Positions 29,301 to 38,246 are shown, numbered from the stretch's first letter. The stretch: DNA of 64,000 nt from Bulleidia extructa W1219 (GCF_000177375.1 NZ_ADFR01000007.1:52519-116518); one strand, 5' to 3'. Numbers and translations are program-made. The notes: generated by a model from the letters alone, not told the origin.

Positions 29301-30344
29301 ATGAAAATAAATTGGAAAACCAGTGACTTTGATTACAACTTACCTCATGAACTGATTGCTCAAAGTCCTTTAGCAGATCGTTCTACCTCACGCATGATGT
29401 GGATTCATAAAAAAAGTCAGAAATACGAAGATAAACATTTCTATGATATAGTGGACATTTTAAAACCGGGAGATGTCCTTGTTCGCAATAATACCCGGGT
29501 GATTCCTGCCCGTCTATTTGGTATCAAGGAAGAAACAGGAGCTCATGTGGAGTTATTGCTTTTAAAGCAAAAAGAACATGATGTTTGGGAATGCTTGGCA
29601 GGCAATGCTAAAGTGGTTAAGGTAGGTTCCATTGTTTCTTTTGGGGATGGTCAATTAAAAGCACAATGCCTATCCATCGGTGATAAGGGGCTTCGAGAAA
29701 TGAAGATGCTTTATGAAGGTATCTTTACGGAAATCCTTGACCAACTGGGTCAAGTTCCTCTACCACCTTATATCAAAAAAAAGCTGGATGATTCAGAACG
29801 TTATCAAACTGTTTATGCCAAAATAGACGGCTCCGCCGCCGCTCCTACAGCTGGGCTTCATTTCACTAAAGAGGTTGATCAACAACTATTGGCTAAAGGG
29901 ATTACAATTACGGAAGTCACCTTACATGTTGGCTTAGGAACCTTTCGACCAATGGATGTGGAGAATGTTCACGACCATGTGATGCACTCAGAAGTATATG
30001 AAATGTCTCAAGAAACAGCTGACATCCTGAACCAAGCCAAAAAATTAGGTCGCCGTATCGTAGCTATTGGCACTACTTCTGTTCGAACTTTAGAATCTGT
30101 TTGGAACCGTTTTGGACAATTCCAAGAATGTCGAGGTGAAACTACTTTATTTATTTATCCGGGTTATCAATGGCATACTTGTGATGTGATGCTCACCAAT
30201 TTTCATCTTCCAAAATCCACTTTATTGATGATGATTTCTTCTTTTATGGGCTATGAATTGACTCAAGAAGTCTATCATCATGCGGTCAATGAAAAGTACC
30301 GTTTTTTTTCCTTTGGAGATTGTATGTTGATAGATCATGACTGA
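29301..30344 (+). CDS. queA: S-adenosylmethionine:tRNA ribosyltransferase-isomerase
   Basis: QueA transfers and rearranges the ribose of SAM onto preQ1 in tRNA to form epoxyqueuosine. The 347-residue protein shows FDYNLPHELIAQSPLADRST at the N terminus, PTAGLHFT, HVGLGTFRP and the C-terminal TNFHLPKSTLLM. Its ATG follows the tgt stop with no gap. It overlaps queH by 8 bases at its own end, giving a tightly coupled three-gene unit. Confidence 0.96.
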   Translation: MKINWKTSDFDYNLPHELIAQSPLADRSTSRMMWIHKKSQKYEDKHFYDIVDILKPGDVLVRNNTRVIPARLFGIKEETGAHVELLLLKQKEHDVWECLAGNAKVVKVGSIVSFGDGQLKAQCLSIGDKGLREMKMLYEGIFTEILDQLGQVPLPPYIKKKLDDSERYQTVYAKIDGSAAAPTAGLHFTKEVDQQLLAKGITITEVTLHVGLGTFRPMDVENVHDHVMHSEVYEMSQETADILNQAKKLGRRIVAIGTTSVRTLESVWNRFGQFQECRGETTLFIYPGYQWHTCDVMLTNFHLPKSTLLMMISSFMGYELTQEVYHHAVNEKYRFFSFGDCMLIDHD

Positions 30345-31029
30345 AAAAGAAAAGAAGGAATATATCGAATACATTCAAGGTATTCGCCATTCCTTTAAAA
30401 CTAATTATTATTTAGAGTCTTTAAAGGAAATTGAAAAAAATGAAACGGAAAGACCGGGATATAAACCCAGTCTATTACTTCATGTTTGTTGCATTGTTTG
30501 TGCTTGCTGGCCTTTAGAATTTCTTCGAAACCATTTTCAAGTAACCATTCTGTTTAACAATTCCAATATCTATCCAGAAGAGGAATACCACAAGCGTTTC
30601 AATGAAGTCAAACGATATATTCATGAACGATATAACGATGAGATCCCTATTATTGAACTGCCCTATCGCCAAGCGGAATTCATTGAAAAATTAAGGCCAA
30701 GAGCCGCTGATCCGGAAGGTTGGAAACGTTGCTTTATGTGCTATGAAGACCGAATGGGTGAATCCTATCTTTATGGTGAAAAAAACGGTTTTGATTACTT
30801 TACAACCGTCATGACTTTCTCACGTCAAAAAAATTCTCAAAAAATCAATCAAATTGGAGCCTCCTTGCAAAAGCGTTTTTCTAAAACTAAGTATTTCTTC
30901 TCTGATTTCAAAAAAGCGGATGGTGCCAAAAAAGCCAATGAATTAGTTCAAAAATATACTATTTATCGTCAAGATTACTGTGGTTGTGTCTACTCTTATC
31001 AAGAAAAGTTACGTAAAAATCAAGACTAA
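30337..31029 (+). CDS. queH: epoxyqueuosine reductase
   Basis: QueH (the non-cobalamin replacement for QueG) reduces epoxyqueuosine to queuosine. The 230-residue protein has the conserved cysteines LLHVCCIVCACW, RCFMCYEDR and YCGCVYS that hold the Fe-S cluster and metal. Its overlap with queA and its place at the end of the operon support the assignment. Transcription probably stops at the compound hairpin at 31047-31128. Confidence 0.93.
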   Translation: MTEKEKKEYIEYIQGIRHSFKTNYYLESLKEIEKNETERPGYKPSLLLHVCCIVCACWPLEFLRNHFQVTILFNNSNIYPEEEYHKRFNEVKRYIHERYNDEIPIIELPYRQAEFIEKLRPRAADPEGWKRCFMCYEDRMGESYLYGEKNGFDYFTTVMTFSRQKNSQKINQIGASLQKRFSKTKYFFSDFKKADGAKKANELVQKYTIYRQDYCGCVYSYQEKLRKNQD

Positions 31030-31046
31030 CTATTTCAGAATAAGTA

Positions 31047-31128
31047 TATAAAAAGTGTGTTTCTGAAGTGAATCTTTTAAGCTATCATCCAACTTTGATA
31101 GCCACTTCATCTTGACACACTTTTTATA
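31047..31128. terminator. three-tier hairpin between converging genes, probable bidirectional terminator
   Basis: An outer perfect 14-bp stem (31047-31060 with 31115-31128, TATAAAAAGTGTGT) encloses a 6-bp stem GAAGTG/CACTTC (31065-31070, 31103-31108). That in turn encloses a 7-bp stem GCTATCA/TGATAGC (31081-31087, 31096-31102). A 10-base one-sided bulge separates the inner two. The A/T flanks suit termination in both directions. The shape is more elaborate than a simple terminator. Confidence 0.7.
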
Positions 31129-31180
31129 AATATTTACACCAATCTTGAAAATTATATTTTTTATCTTTTTACGAAATCAC

Positions 31181-31465
31181 CTAGACTTCAAATTTTTCCT
31201 CTACGTTAAAGAGAACTTCACAATCACAATATCCACCATTGGCTTGTAAAAACGCCAATACTTTCTCACTATCCACCTCTTTATCCGATAAAAATTGTCT
31301 CGTCAAAGAAAAGTCGTGCTGACATTCTGTCGTTTCAGATTTTTCATCCAAATAATCAAATAATTCTAAAAACAGTTCTTTTTTCATTGGCAAACTATTT
31401 TCAAATTCTTTTTTTCGTTGATGCCTATATTCTTCCATTAACGTTTCCTTATGAATGCTATTCAC
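31181..31465 (-). CDS. small cysteine-containing protein, DUF2695-like
   Basis: This 94-residue protein ends with GGYCDCEVLFNVEEKFEV. That tail resembles DUF2695 proteins, where a CDCE block closes the domain. It also has a histidine and a cysteine in ECQHDFSLTRQFL, so it may bind metal. Its start overlaps the end of the preceding gene by 8 bases, and the two form an operon. Function unknown. Confidence 0.6.
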   Translation of the reverse strand: MNSIHKETLMEEYRHQRKKEFENSLPMKKELFLELFDYLDEKSETTECQHDFSLTRQFLSDKEVDSEKVLAFLQANGGYCDCEVLFNVEEKFEV

Positions 31466-31778
31466 CTTTTCTTTCCTTAATGCTTAACTTTTCTTCTAAT
31501 AATTCAACTAATTTTTCCTTAGTTTGAATTTGATCCAGAACAAAAGGCTTATTCTCAAAAGCTTTTTTCAGCATCAGCTCTTCATACATACCGCGCCCAA
31601 ATTGTTCATAAGCCATCGTTAAATCCCTCTTGGCTTGATTAATATCGCCCTTTAACTTTAAAATTTCAGCTTGCTGATTCACATAGCCACTAACCGCTTC
31701 TGCTCCCTTTTTAATGCCTGTACTGATTTGACTAAAAACTTCATTGACCTGATCTTCTAATTTTTTGTTTTCATCCAT
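31458..31778 (-). CDS. small helical (coiled-coil) protein of unknown function
   Basis: This 106-residue protein is predicted to be nearly all alpha-helix, with heptad-like spacing (VNQQAEILKLKGDINQAKRD and TKEKLVELLEEKLSIKERK). No membrane segment, cysteine or known motif was seen. It is charged throughout and probably cytoplasmic. AAGGAGAGAGG lies before the ATG. It is first in a two-gene operon with the DUF2695-like gene. Confidence 0.6.
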   Translation of the reverse strand: MDENKKLEDQVNEVFSQISTGIKKGAEAVSGYVNQQAEILKLKGDINQAKRDLTMAYEQFGRGMYEELMLKKAFENKPFVLDQIQTKEKLVELLEEKLSIKERKGE

Positions 31779-31855
31779 AGTTAAAGACCTCTCTCCTTAT
31801 CTCCATCCTACTCTTTCTCCGCCTTTTCTTCAAGACACCATGCTATACTAAGACT

Positions 31856-32629
31856 ATGAAATTATTGTGTCCGATTTGTCAACAAGTCTTATCCCATCAA
31901 CAAAAAGATTGGTTTTGCAAAAACAATCATCATTTTGACGAAGCAAAAGAAGGATATCTTCATGTTTTACCAGGGCAAAAAAAAGACCATGGGGATGAAA
32001 AGACAATGGTAAAAGCACGCAGCAACTTTTTAGAAACAGGCCATTATTCTTTCTTAAGGGATTATTTAATCGCTTTGACCCGTCAATTTCCACATCAATC
32101 TTTGGTGGATTTTGGTTGCGGAGAAGGTTACTATACCAGAACTTTTATTGCCGATGAAAAAGTAGGGATTGATGCAGCGAAATCAGCTATAAAACACGCC
32201 GCTAAAAATGACCCATTCACTCAGTATTTAGTCGCCAGCTTTTTTCAAAATCTATTGGAAGAATGTTCCCAAGATATTGTCATCACTTGTTTCGCTCCTA
32301 TCGCCAAAGATCAAGTGGTTAGAATTTTAAAACCAAAAGGTATCTTCATCGTAGTCACTCCTGCCCAAAAACATCTATGGCAGTTAAAAGAAATTCTTTA
32401 TGATATCCCCTATGAAAATAGTCTCAAACAGTTAGATTTAGATTTGAATTTAATTCGAGATGACATCATCGAAAAAAAGATGAGTTTAAATCAGGAAGAA
32501 TTACAATTTCTTTTCCAAATGACTCCTTATTACCATCACACTCCGATGGAAGGAAGAAAACAGCTTGCGAAACAAAAAAAGCTAGATATCCTAGCCTCTT
32601 TTCAAATTCGAATCTACCAAAAAAATTAA
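31856..32629 (+). CDS. rlmA: RlmA-type 23S rRNA guanine-N1 methyltransferase
   Basis: RlmA enzymes methylate guanine 745 or 748 of 23S rRNA. The 257-residue protein has the N-terminal zinc site CPICQQVL...FCKNNHHFD, SAM motif I VDFGCGEGYY, the segment MVKARSNFLETGHY typical of the family, and a C-terminal PYYHHTP block. The ATG at 31856 lies six bases after TATACT (31844-31849, extended by TGC), and no ribosome site exists, so the message is probably leaderless. Its 3' end overlaps the XRE gene by 4 bases. Confidence 0.88.
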   Translation: MKLLCPICQQVLSHQQKDWFCKNNHHFDEAKEGYLHVLPGQKKDHGDEKTMVKARSNFLETGHYSFLRDYLIALTRQFPHQSLVDFGCGEGYYTRTFIADEKVGIDAAKSAIKHAAKNDPFTQYLVASFFQNLLEECSQDIVITCFAPIAKDQVVRILKPKGIFIVVTPAQKHLWQLKEILYDIPYENSLKQLDLDLNLIRDDIIEKKMSLNQEELQFLFQMTPYYHHTPMEGRKQLAKQKKLDILASFQIRIYQKN

Positions 32630-33036
32630 TCTTGAGCAGGATAGTCTTCGCCTTGTTCATGTACCAAATGAGCCTCCTTCTTAGCATTAAAATGGTGGTT
32701 CGTTTTTCCACGAAATAAGAGTAATTGAATGGATTGTTGTATGAAATAAGGTGACTTACGAAAAGCAGAAATCAATTCCATTTCTAGAGCTGTTGGCTTA
32801 TCTTTCAACTCAGAATTTAACTCTTTTAGAAAATAAGCCATCGGAATCTGAAAGTAATCCATATATCGAAAAATAACTTCAATATCCGGTCTTACAGTTC
32901 CATTTTCATACGCCGATACCGATTGTGCAGACACATTTAAAATTTCTCCCATTTCTTTTTGTGTTAGTCCGTTCTCAATACGAACCTGTTTCATTTGGCG
33001 TAAAAGAGTTTGAATTTCATTTTCAATCGTATTCAT
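32626..33036 (-). CDS. XRE-family transcriptional regulator
   Basis: This 136-residue protein has an N-terminal Cro/C1 helix-turn-helix (residues about 17-70: ENGLTQKEMGEILNVSAQSV, SAYENGTVRPD). A less defined C-terminal part rich in basic residues and histidine follows. No ribosome site is evident upstream. It lies between the converging rlmA gene and the divergent htpG gene. Target unknown; its position beside the CIRCE-like htpG promoter does not by itself imply control. Confidence 0.8.
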   Translation of the reverse strand: MNTIENEIQTLLRQMKQVRIENGLTQKEMGEILNVSAQSVSAYENGTVRPDIEVIFRYMDYFQIPMAYFLKELNSELKDKPTALEMELISAFRKSPYFIQQSIQLLLFRGKTNHHFNAKKEAHLVHEQGEDYPAQD

Positions 33037-33165
33037 GATAATTTCAATATAATCATTTATTTCAACTATCGCCAGAAAATACCATAAATACTAGAATATT
33101 CATTTGTTTTTTCTATTGATAATGGAAAAATGAATTGAAAGTAAAAGAACTTAGTGATACCATAT

Positions 33166-33192
33166 TTAGCAGTTATACTATTAGAGTGCCAG
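33166..33192. promoter_or_regulatory. CIRCE-like operator (HrcA) before htpG
   Basis: TTAGCAGTT, nine bases, GAGTGCCAG. Each half matches the CIRCE halves TTAGCACTC and GAGTGCTAA at 7 of 9 positions with the exact N9 spacing. It overlaps a TATACT -10 box (33174-33179) and ends just before the htpG ribosome site. Confidence 0.6.
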
Positions 33193-33200
33193 GAGGTTAT

Positions 33201-35078
33201 ATGAAACAATTTAAAACAGAATCAAAAAGAATCTTAGATTTAATGATTCATTCCATCTATACCAATAAAGAAGTTTTTTTAAGAGAATTGATTAGTAATG
33301 CATCTGATGCTATGGATAAACGCTATTATCAATCCTTAACTGAGAAAAAAGAGTCTTTAAATCCAAGCGATTTAAAAATTCAGTTGTTCCCAAATAAAGA
33401 AGAAAGAACCTTAATTATTGAAGATCAAGGCTTGGGAATGAGTGTCGATGAGTTGGATAAAGACTTAGGAACTATCGCAAAAAGCGGCTCTTTAGATTTT
33501 AAAAAAGAAATCGAAGAACCTAATGATCATATTGATATCATTGGTCAGTTTGGAGTCGGTTTCTATTCTGCCTTTATTGTCAGTCAAGATGTCCAAGTCA
33601 TTTCTAAGAAAGTAGGTGAAGATGTCGCTCACGTTTGGCATAGCACAGGTGAAAATGGCTATTCTATTAAAGAGAGTTCTTTAGATCATTTTGGAACAAA
33701 AATTATCTTGAAATTGAAAGACAATACAGAAGAAGAAAACTACGATGAATTCTTAGAAGAATATACATTAGAACATCTTGTTAAAAAATATTCCGATTAT
33801 GTTCGTTACCCAATTCAAATGGAAAAAACACATTCCATTCCTGATCCAACCGATTCAGAGAAAACCATTTCCACAAAAGAATGGGAAACCTTAAATTCTC
33901 AAATCCCTTTATGGAAGAAAAATAAAAAAGAGATTAGTGAAGAGGAATATCACTCTTTCTATCAATCTAAATTTAATGATTTTAATAAACCGGCAAGAGT
34001 CATTCATTATCAAGTAGAGGGAACTATTTCTTACTCTGCGTTATTATTCATTCCTTCCATAGCTCCTTATAACTATTATTACCAAGAATATCAGCCTGGT
34101 TTACAGTTATACTCAAAGGGTGTCTTCATTTTAGACAAAGCTAAAGATTTACTTCCAGAAAGTTACCGTTTTATTCAAGGTATTATTGATTGTGATGATC
34201 TAAGTTTAAACATTTCTCGTGAAATTCTTCAACAGGATCATCAAGTAAGAGCCCTTGCTAAATCCATTGAAAAGAAAATCCATTCTGCCTTAGAAGATTT
34301 TATGAAAGAAGATCGTTCGAATTATGAAAAATTCTTTGATCATTTTGGATTAACCTTAAAATTTGGTATTTTACAGAACTATGGTATGAAGAAAAAAGAA
34401 CTTCAAGATTTTCTTCTTTTCCAAACAAACCAACACGAATATACTTCTTTACAAGAATATATCAATCGGATGAAAGAAGATCAAAAAGCTATTTATTATG
34501 CGGCCGGTAAATCGCAAAAAGAAATCCAAGTTCTTCCGGTGATGAAGAAATTAGAAGAAAAAGGATTAGAGGTATTGTATCTTTTAGATGAACGAGATGA
34601 ATTTGTACTAAATTTCATCCATAGTTATGCCGATAAAGAATTCATCTCCATTACCAAAGCCGATTTGGATCTAGATAGTGAAGAAGAAAAGAAAGAGAAA
34701 GAAAAACTTAGCCAAGATAACCAAGATCTTCTTTCTAAAATGAAAAAATGTTTGAAAGATCAAGTCAAAGAAGTTCGTATTTCTTCTCGTTTGGTCGATC
34801 AACCTGTTTGTTTGGTCGCAGAAGAAGGTGTTTCTCTTGAAATGGAACAATATTTAGCTAAAGACCCGATGGCTAAAGATATGAGTCCAAAAGCCACCAA
34901 GATTTTGGAAATCAATCCAAAGCACCCTGTCTTTAAGCAACTGCAATCTTTATCAGAAGATCATCTTTCAACCTATACCTCCCTTCTTTACCACCAAGCT
35001 TTGTTACTACAAGGATTACCAATTGAAGATCCGGCTGAATTTAGTGAAGAACTATCCAAATTAATGCTTGAAAAGTAG
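33201..35078 (+). CDS. htpG: HSP90-family molecular chaperone
   Basis: HtpG is the bacterial Hsp90, an ATP-driven dimeric chaperone. The 625-residue protein has the GHKL ATP site (ELISNASDAMD, DQGLGM, IGQFGVGFYSAFIV) and middle and C-terminal domains of normal size. The start at 33201 has GGAGG upstream; an in-frame TTG at 33135 lies upstream of the operator and was rejected. A CIRCE-like sequence suggests HrcA repression. A terminator follows the stop. Confidence 0.95.
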   Translation: MKQFKTESKRILDLMIHSIYTNKEVFLRELISNASDAMDKRYYQSLTEKKESLNPSDLKIQLFPNKEERTLIIEDQGLGMSVDELDKDLGTIAKSGSLDFKKEIEEPNDHIDIIGQFGVGFYSAFIVSQDVQVISKKVGEDVAHVWHSTGENGYSIKESSLDHFGTKIILKLKDNTEEENYDEFLEEYTLEHLVKKYSDYVRYPIQMEKTHSIPDPTDSEKTISTKEWETLNSQIPLWKKNKKEISEEEYHSFYQSKFNDFNKPARVIHYQVEGTISYSALLFIPSIAPYNYYYQEYQPGLQLYSKGVFILDKAKDLLPESYRFIQGIIDCDDLSLNISREILQQDHQVRALAKSIEKKIHSALEDFMKEDRSNYEKFFDHFGLTLKFGILQNYGMKKKELQDFLLFQTNQHEYTSLQEYINRMKEDQKAIYYAAGKSQKEIQVLPVMKKLEEKGLEVLYLLDERDEFVLNFIHSYADKEFISITKADLDLDSEEEKKEKEKLSQDNQDLLSKMKKCLKDQVKEVRISSRLVDQPVCLVAEEGVSLEMEQYLAKDPMAKDMSPKATKILEINPKHPVFKQLQSLSEDHLSTYTSLLYHQALLLQGLPIEDPAEFSEELSKLMLEK

Positions 35079-35516
35079 GAAAGACCGTTGCGTCTTTCCT
35101 TTTAAAATGACTTTGCGAATACAAGAAATCAAAAGACCGGGGCAAAACAATAGCTGAATCCAAGCCATCGTTCCTTCAATGCCGTCAAAGGCTATTGCCA
35201 TAAAAACAAAGCCTATATATAGCGGAAAATAGAAAAAGAAGTCTTCTCTTTGATAGCTTTCCAACCAAGCACTGTGTAAAATAATCCATATCCATAAAAG
35301 AGGATTAGACAATAAGCCTTGTTTCATAATAACAAATGACACCATACATAAACAAATCATCCTTGAAATAGAGAAACGAAAGCTGATTCGTTCTAAAGTT
35401 TGAAACAACAAATATATCAAACAAAATCCATATAAAAATAAATTCCCATTGACATAAAATACAGCAACCATCCAAAATAACACTTGATCTAAACGATATT
35501 GATTCCTTATATTCAT
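35061..35516 (-). CDS. hydrophobic membrane protein of unknown function
   Basis: This 151-residue protein has about four to five hydrophobic segments (for example LDQVLFWMVAVFYVNGNLFL and LWIWIILHSAW) and a basic C terminus (KGKTQRSFLLFKH). GGAGAGAGAAAG precedes the ATG. No family recognised. Its last codons lie inside the htpG terminator, overlapping the htpG stop by 18 bases on the opposite strand. Confidence 0.55.
   Translation of the reverse strand: MNIRNQYRLDQVLFWMVAVFYVNGNLFLYGFCLIYLLFQTLERISFRFSISRMICLCMVSFVIMKQGLLSNPLLWIWIILHSAWLESYQREDFFFYFPLYIGFVFMAIAFDGIEGTMAWIQLLFCPGLLISCIRKVILKGKTQRSFLLFKH
35077..35103 (+). terminator. htpG terminator
   Basis: Stem AGGAAAGAC/GTCTTTCCT (35077-35085, 35092-35100) and T run. 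It starts within the htpG stop codon and lies inside the 3' end of the opposite membrane-protein gene. Confidence 0.85.
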
Positions 35517-35601
35517 CTTTCTCTCTCCTTCTTTATCTTTATTGTAGAGATAAGGTTTTTAATCACTAGGAAAATATTTTCCTTTTGTTTATAATTACTG
35601 T

Positions 35602-36582
35602 ATGAAAAAAACTAAGTGGAAATATAGTCAATTGAGTTTTTCTTTACTGGAACTTTTTCAACAAGAAGCTCACTGCCCAGAGAATAAACTCTCTATGTTA
35701 GAAATTATCTCGGCTCTAACTATCAAAGGTTATCCTGAAGTCAGCGATAAAACCATTCGTACCTATTTATCCCTTCTAAAAGATCAAGGGTACCAAATCA
35801 TTTATGATCGAAAAGGATCGAAGCAAGGGTATTATTTAAAACCTTTTTTGCGACCCGGGGAAACTTTCTTACTAGTTCAAGCTTTAAGACAGTCCAATAT
35901 GTTAATGGACAAGCGTCGTAAAAAGATTGAAGACTTTCTTTTTCGCCAAAGTTCACTTCAAAAAATTCATTTACCATTGAGGAAAGAACCAAGAACAAAA
36001 GTAGCGAATCTCTTAGACATTTGTTTAACTGCTATCCAATCCCATCAACAACTTCAATTCCATTATTTTGACTATGATATCCATCATAACTTAGTTCCAA
36101 GACATGATAACCAACTCTATCACATCAGTCCTTATGCCGTACATATTCAAAATAATCACTATTATTTAATTGGCTATTATAAACCGAAAAAAGAAATTCG
36201 TAATTATCGTTTAGATAAAATTCTTCACTTACAAATTCTCGAAAAAGAAGCTATTTTACAACCATTTTCCTTAGAAGATTATTTGGAAAGTCATTTTAAT
36301 ATGTATAAAGGTTCTAAAAAAGTGCTTCAATTAGAATTGCGTTGTGAAAAGAATAGTCCTTTTATCACTGATTTATTGGAACGTTTTGAAAAAATAACTA
36401 TTCTAAAAAATCATCAACCGAATATGCATCATATAGCAGTTAAAACAGCCATCACACCTCCTTTGATTTCCTGGCTCATGCAACAAAGTTCTTATTTAAA
36501 AGTTCTTTCACCGACAGAGGTTATTGAACAAATCCAATCTCGTGTTCAGAATTTATTAGATCTATATCCCAAAAAAAGGTAG
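35602..36582 (+). CDS. WYL-domain transcriptional regulator (YafY/DeoR-like)
   Basis: This 326-residue protein has an N-terminal winged helix (about residues 10-80; SDKTIRTYLSLLKDQGYQI). The WYL ligand-sensing domain follows (about 130-215; HISPYAVHIQNNHYYLIGYY and RNYRLDKILHLQI, where HYYL replaces WYL), with a C-terminal extension. WYL regulators often sense nucleic acids or nucleotides, and many sit by defence genes, but none are adjacent here. TATAAT (35590-35595) ends six bases before the ATG with no ribosome site: probable leaderless mRNA. Confidence 0.85.
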   Translation: MKKTKWKYSQLSFSLLELFQQEAHCPENKLSMLEIISALTIKGYPEVSDKTIRTYLSLLKDQGYQIIYDRKGSKQGYYLKPFLRPGETFLLVQALRQSNMLMDKRRKKIEDFLFRQSSLQKIHLPLRKEPRTKVANLLDICLTAIQSHQQLQFHYFDYDIHHNLVPRHDNQLYHISPYAVHIQNNHYYLIGYYKPKKEIRNYRLDKILHLQILEKEAILQPFSLEDYLESHFNMYKGSKKVLQLELRCEKNSPFITDLLERFEKITILKNHQPNMHHIAVKTAITPPLISWLMQQSSYLKVLSPTEVIEQIQSRVQNLLDLYPKKR

Positions 36583-36599
36583 TATTATTTGATACTACC
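36571..36599 (-). terminator. hairpin at the end of the WYL gene, strongest in the minus direction
   Basis: Stem GGTAGTAT/ATACTACC (36578-36585, 36592-36599) contains the WYL gene's stop. The T7 run is on the minus strand, so it best terminates leftward transcripts from the CPBP gene. There is only a weak T stretch on the plus side. Confidence 0.6.
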
Positions 36600-36641
36600 T
36601 CACCTTTTCAGGTTTTATTTCAAATTTATCTATATTGTATT

Positions 36642-36688
36642 TGAAGTGAACCCCAAAAGTTGAACAACAACTTAGGAGGTTCGCTTCA
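36642..36688. repeat. imperfect palindrome resembling an insertion-sequence end
   Basis: TGAAGTGAACC (36642-36652) pairs with GGTTCGCTTCA (36678-36688) with one G-T pair. Inside, AAGTTG/CAACTT (36657-36662, 36668-36673) pair around AACAA. The TGAAGTGAACCCC start looks like the tip of an IS3-type element, but no transposase remains. Confidence 0.45.
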
Positions 36689-36690
36689 CA

Positions 36691-36886
36691 GAGTATATCG
36701 TTAATTTATTTCAAAATTGCAAGCCATACCATACAGAACATGTGACTGACTTCATTTGATCTGAATGCTCAAAGTGAAATTTTCAAGCAATACTGTAGGC
36801 TTATTCAGTATCTGTGGAAAAACGGAGACGAGGAAGTATTGACTATTTGCTCTTACTTCCTTTTTATAACCTACTCTATAGCTTAG
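36691..36886 (+). pseudogene. relic of an unidentified gene with one frameshift
   Basis: One frame reads EYIVNLFQNCKPYHTEHVTD and stops. The next frame continues FDLNAQSEIFKQYCRLIQYL, then WKNGDEEVLTICSYF. Together they look like a single acidic helical protein segment of about 60 residues with no start codon. I cannot name the family. Confidence 0.3.
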
Positions 36887-37535
36887 GTAACATTACCATC
36901 ATATATGAAATCACATTATATCCCATATGAGCAAGGATACAAGAAAATATAGAATCAGTATAAAAATAAAGTAAACCTAAAATTATACCGCATATAAATG
37001 AGGGTACCATTTGAGCAATATTAAAATGAAGTATTGAAAAAAATGTGGCAGATATGAGTAAGGCAACCATTTTCCCATAGTTTATAGAAAGACCATCAAG
37101 CAAAAAACCTCTCATTAAAACTTCCTCAAGAATAGGTGCAAGGATACAAAAATCAAGAAAACTGACAATCGGTGATATCTGTATTAAACGGATAATTTGT
37201 TGGTAATTTTCTTTACTTGATGGAAATAAATCTTCAAACAGGGGATCTAATCCCTTATCTAAAAGGAAATAAAACAATATGGAACACCCTAATGCTAATA
37301 TTATTCCCAGAAAAGAAATATTTGAAAATAAACGTAGTTTAAAATTTGTTTTTGTCATTAGTAGATTAAAAAATATTGCCATACATATAGCAACAGTAAT
37401 TAAGTTTAAAAATCGACTTTGTTCAGATGCAATTTTTCTCCAGATTGAAATATCAAGAACCGTATAAAAAATCATAAAACCAAACCAAACAAGCACCCAT
37501 AGAATGCCTTTTCCAATAGATATTCCATTACTCAT
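36876..37535 (-). CDS. CPBP-family intramembrane metalloprotease
   Basis: This protein of about 219 residues has multiple membrane segments and the CAAX-protease/bacteriocin-processing motifs EEVLMRG (glutamate pair and arginine), FFSILHFN and ILAHMGYN (histidines). Relatives process peptides or give bacteriocin self-immunity. There is no bacteriocin gene in view. The ATG at 37535 follows TTGAGGATAAG; a TTG start further up was rejected. It is AT-rich and lies among relics, so possibly acquired. Confidence 0.82.
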   Translation of the reverse strand: MSNGISIGKGILWVLVWFGFMIFYTVLDISIWRKIASEQSRFLNLITVAICMAIFFNLLMTKTNFKLRLFSNISFLGIILALGCSILFYFLLDKGLDPLFEDLFPSSKENYQQIIRLIQISPIVSFLDFCILAPILEEVLMRGFLLDGLSINYGKMVALLISATFFSILHFNIAQMVPSFICGIILGLLYFYTDSIFSCILAHMGYNVISYMMVMLPKL

Positions 37536-37637
37536 ATAATTGCTTATCCTCAATAATCTCTAACTAAATTTTTAGTTTTTTATTCTAGCATAAATTGATA
37601 GTCCGCTCAATATAATCTCAAAACTCATTAATATTAA

Positions 37638-38246
37638 GGCTTAATTAACTTAACGTGGACTTATAACTCATTCTTGTAATGAGAAACTAAATAAATTGTG
37701 GTTCTTTAACCTCTTCTCAGTTATCACAAATGGATAATGTATCATCCATGCAAGCTTTTCATATGGTAGAGCATTGAGTAATATTATTTTTGAAGGTATC
37801 CTAATATTTTTGGTTAGTCGGGATTGGCCAACTGTGTCAAGGTATCGATACAGATCTCTACAAAGTCATCTATATCGATCTTCAAAAAGGAAGTTATCAT
37901 ATGTGAATCATAAGTAAACTGATGCTTGCACTCCATACAGAGATATCGCTGTTTACCATGGGCAAAGCCTTTCTTGATCATCTTTGTCTTCTTGTGGCAA
38001 TAAGGACACTGATATGGTCTATTATCACCCAAGCGATCATTTAGATTACAGAAATCTATAATTTCTCTTTGGATACGATCCTGTTGTGATTGTGTTAGTT
38101 TGTTAAAGCTAGTAATTAATTCTGTCTCATACATAATAGATTTCTCCTAGTCTATATCATGAGACTGGTCTATTATGTGTTTTCAATATTGATGTGCCTA
38201 TTAACGCTCATCAATGATATAAAGTCCACTATGAGTTAATTAAGCC
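37638..38246. mobile_element. internally deleted insertion sequence with terminal inverted repeats
   Basis: The ends are inverted copies: GGCTTAATTAACT...GTGGACTT at the left (37638-37661) and the reverse complement at the right (about 38224-38246). The element is about 609 bp, too short for a full IS. Its transposase is truncated. No clear target duplication is visible. The right tip supplies the last codons and stop of the neighbouring membrane protein. Confidence 0.75.
37814..38134 (-). pseudogene. truncated transposase with zinc-ribbon N terminus (IS1595-like)
   Basis: The 106 residues begin MYETELITSFNKLTQSQQDR. They carry a zinc ribbon (CPYCHKKTKMIKKG, RYLCMECKHQF) typical of IS1595/ISXO2-type transposases, then stop where the DDE catalytic domain should begin. 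Inactive relic within the inverted repeats. The family name is by resemblance. Confidence 0.65.

Noticed and set aside
35602..36582. WYL regulator as a marker of a defence island
   Set aside because: No restriction, Abi, nuclease or toxin-antitoxin gene adjoins it. The nearby CPBP protease and IS relics are not enough.
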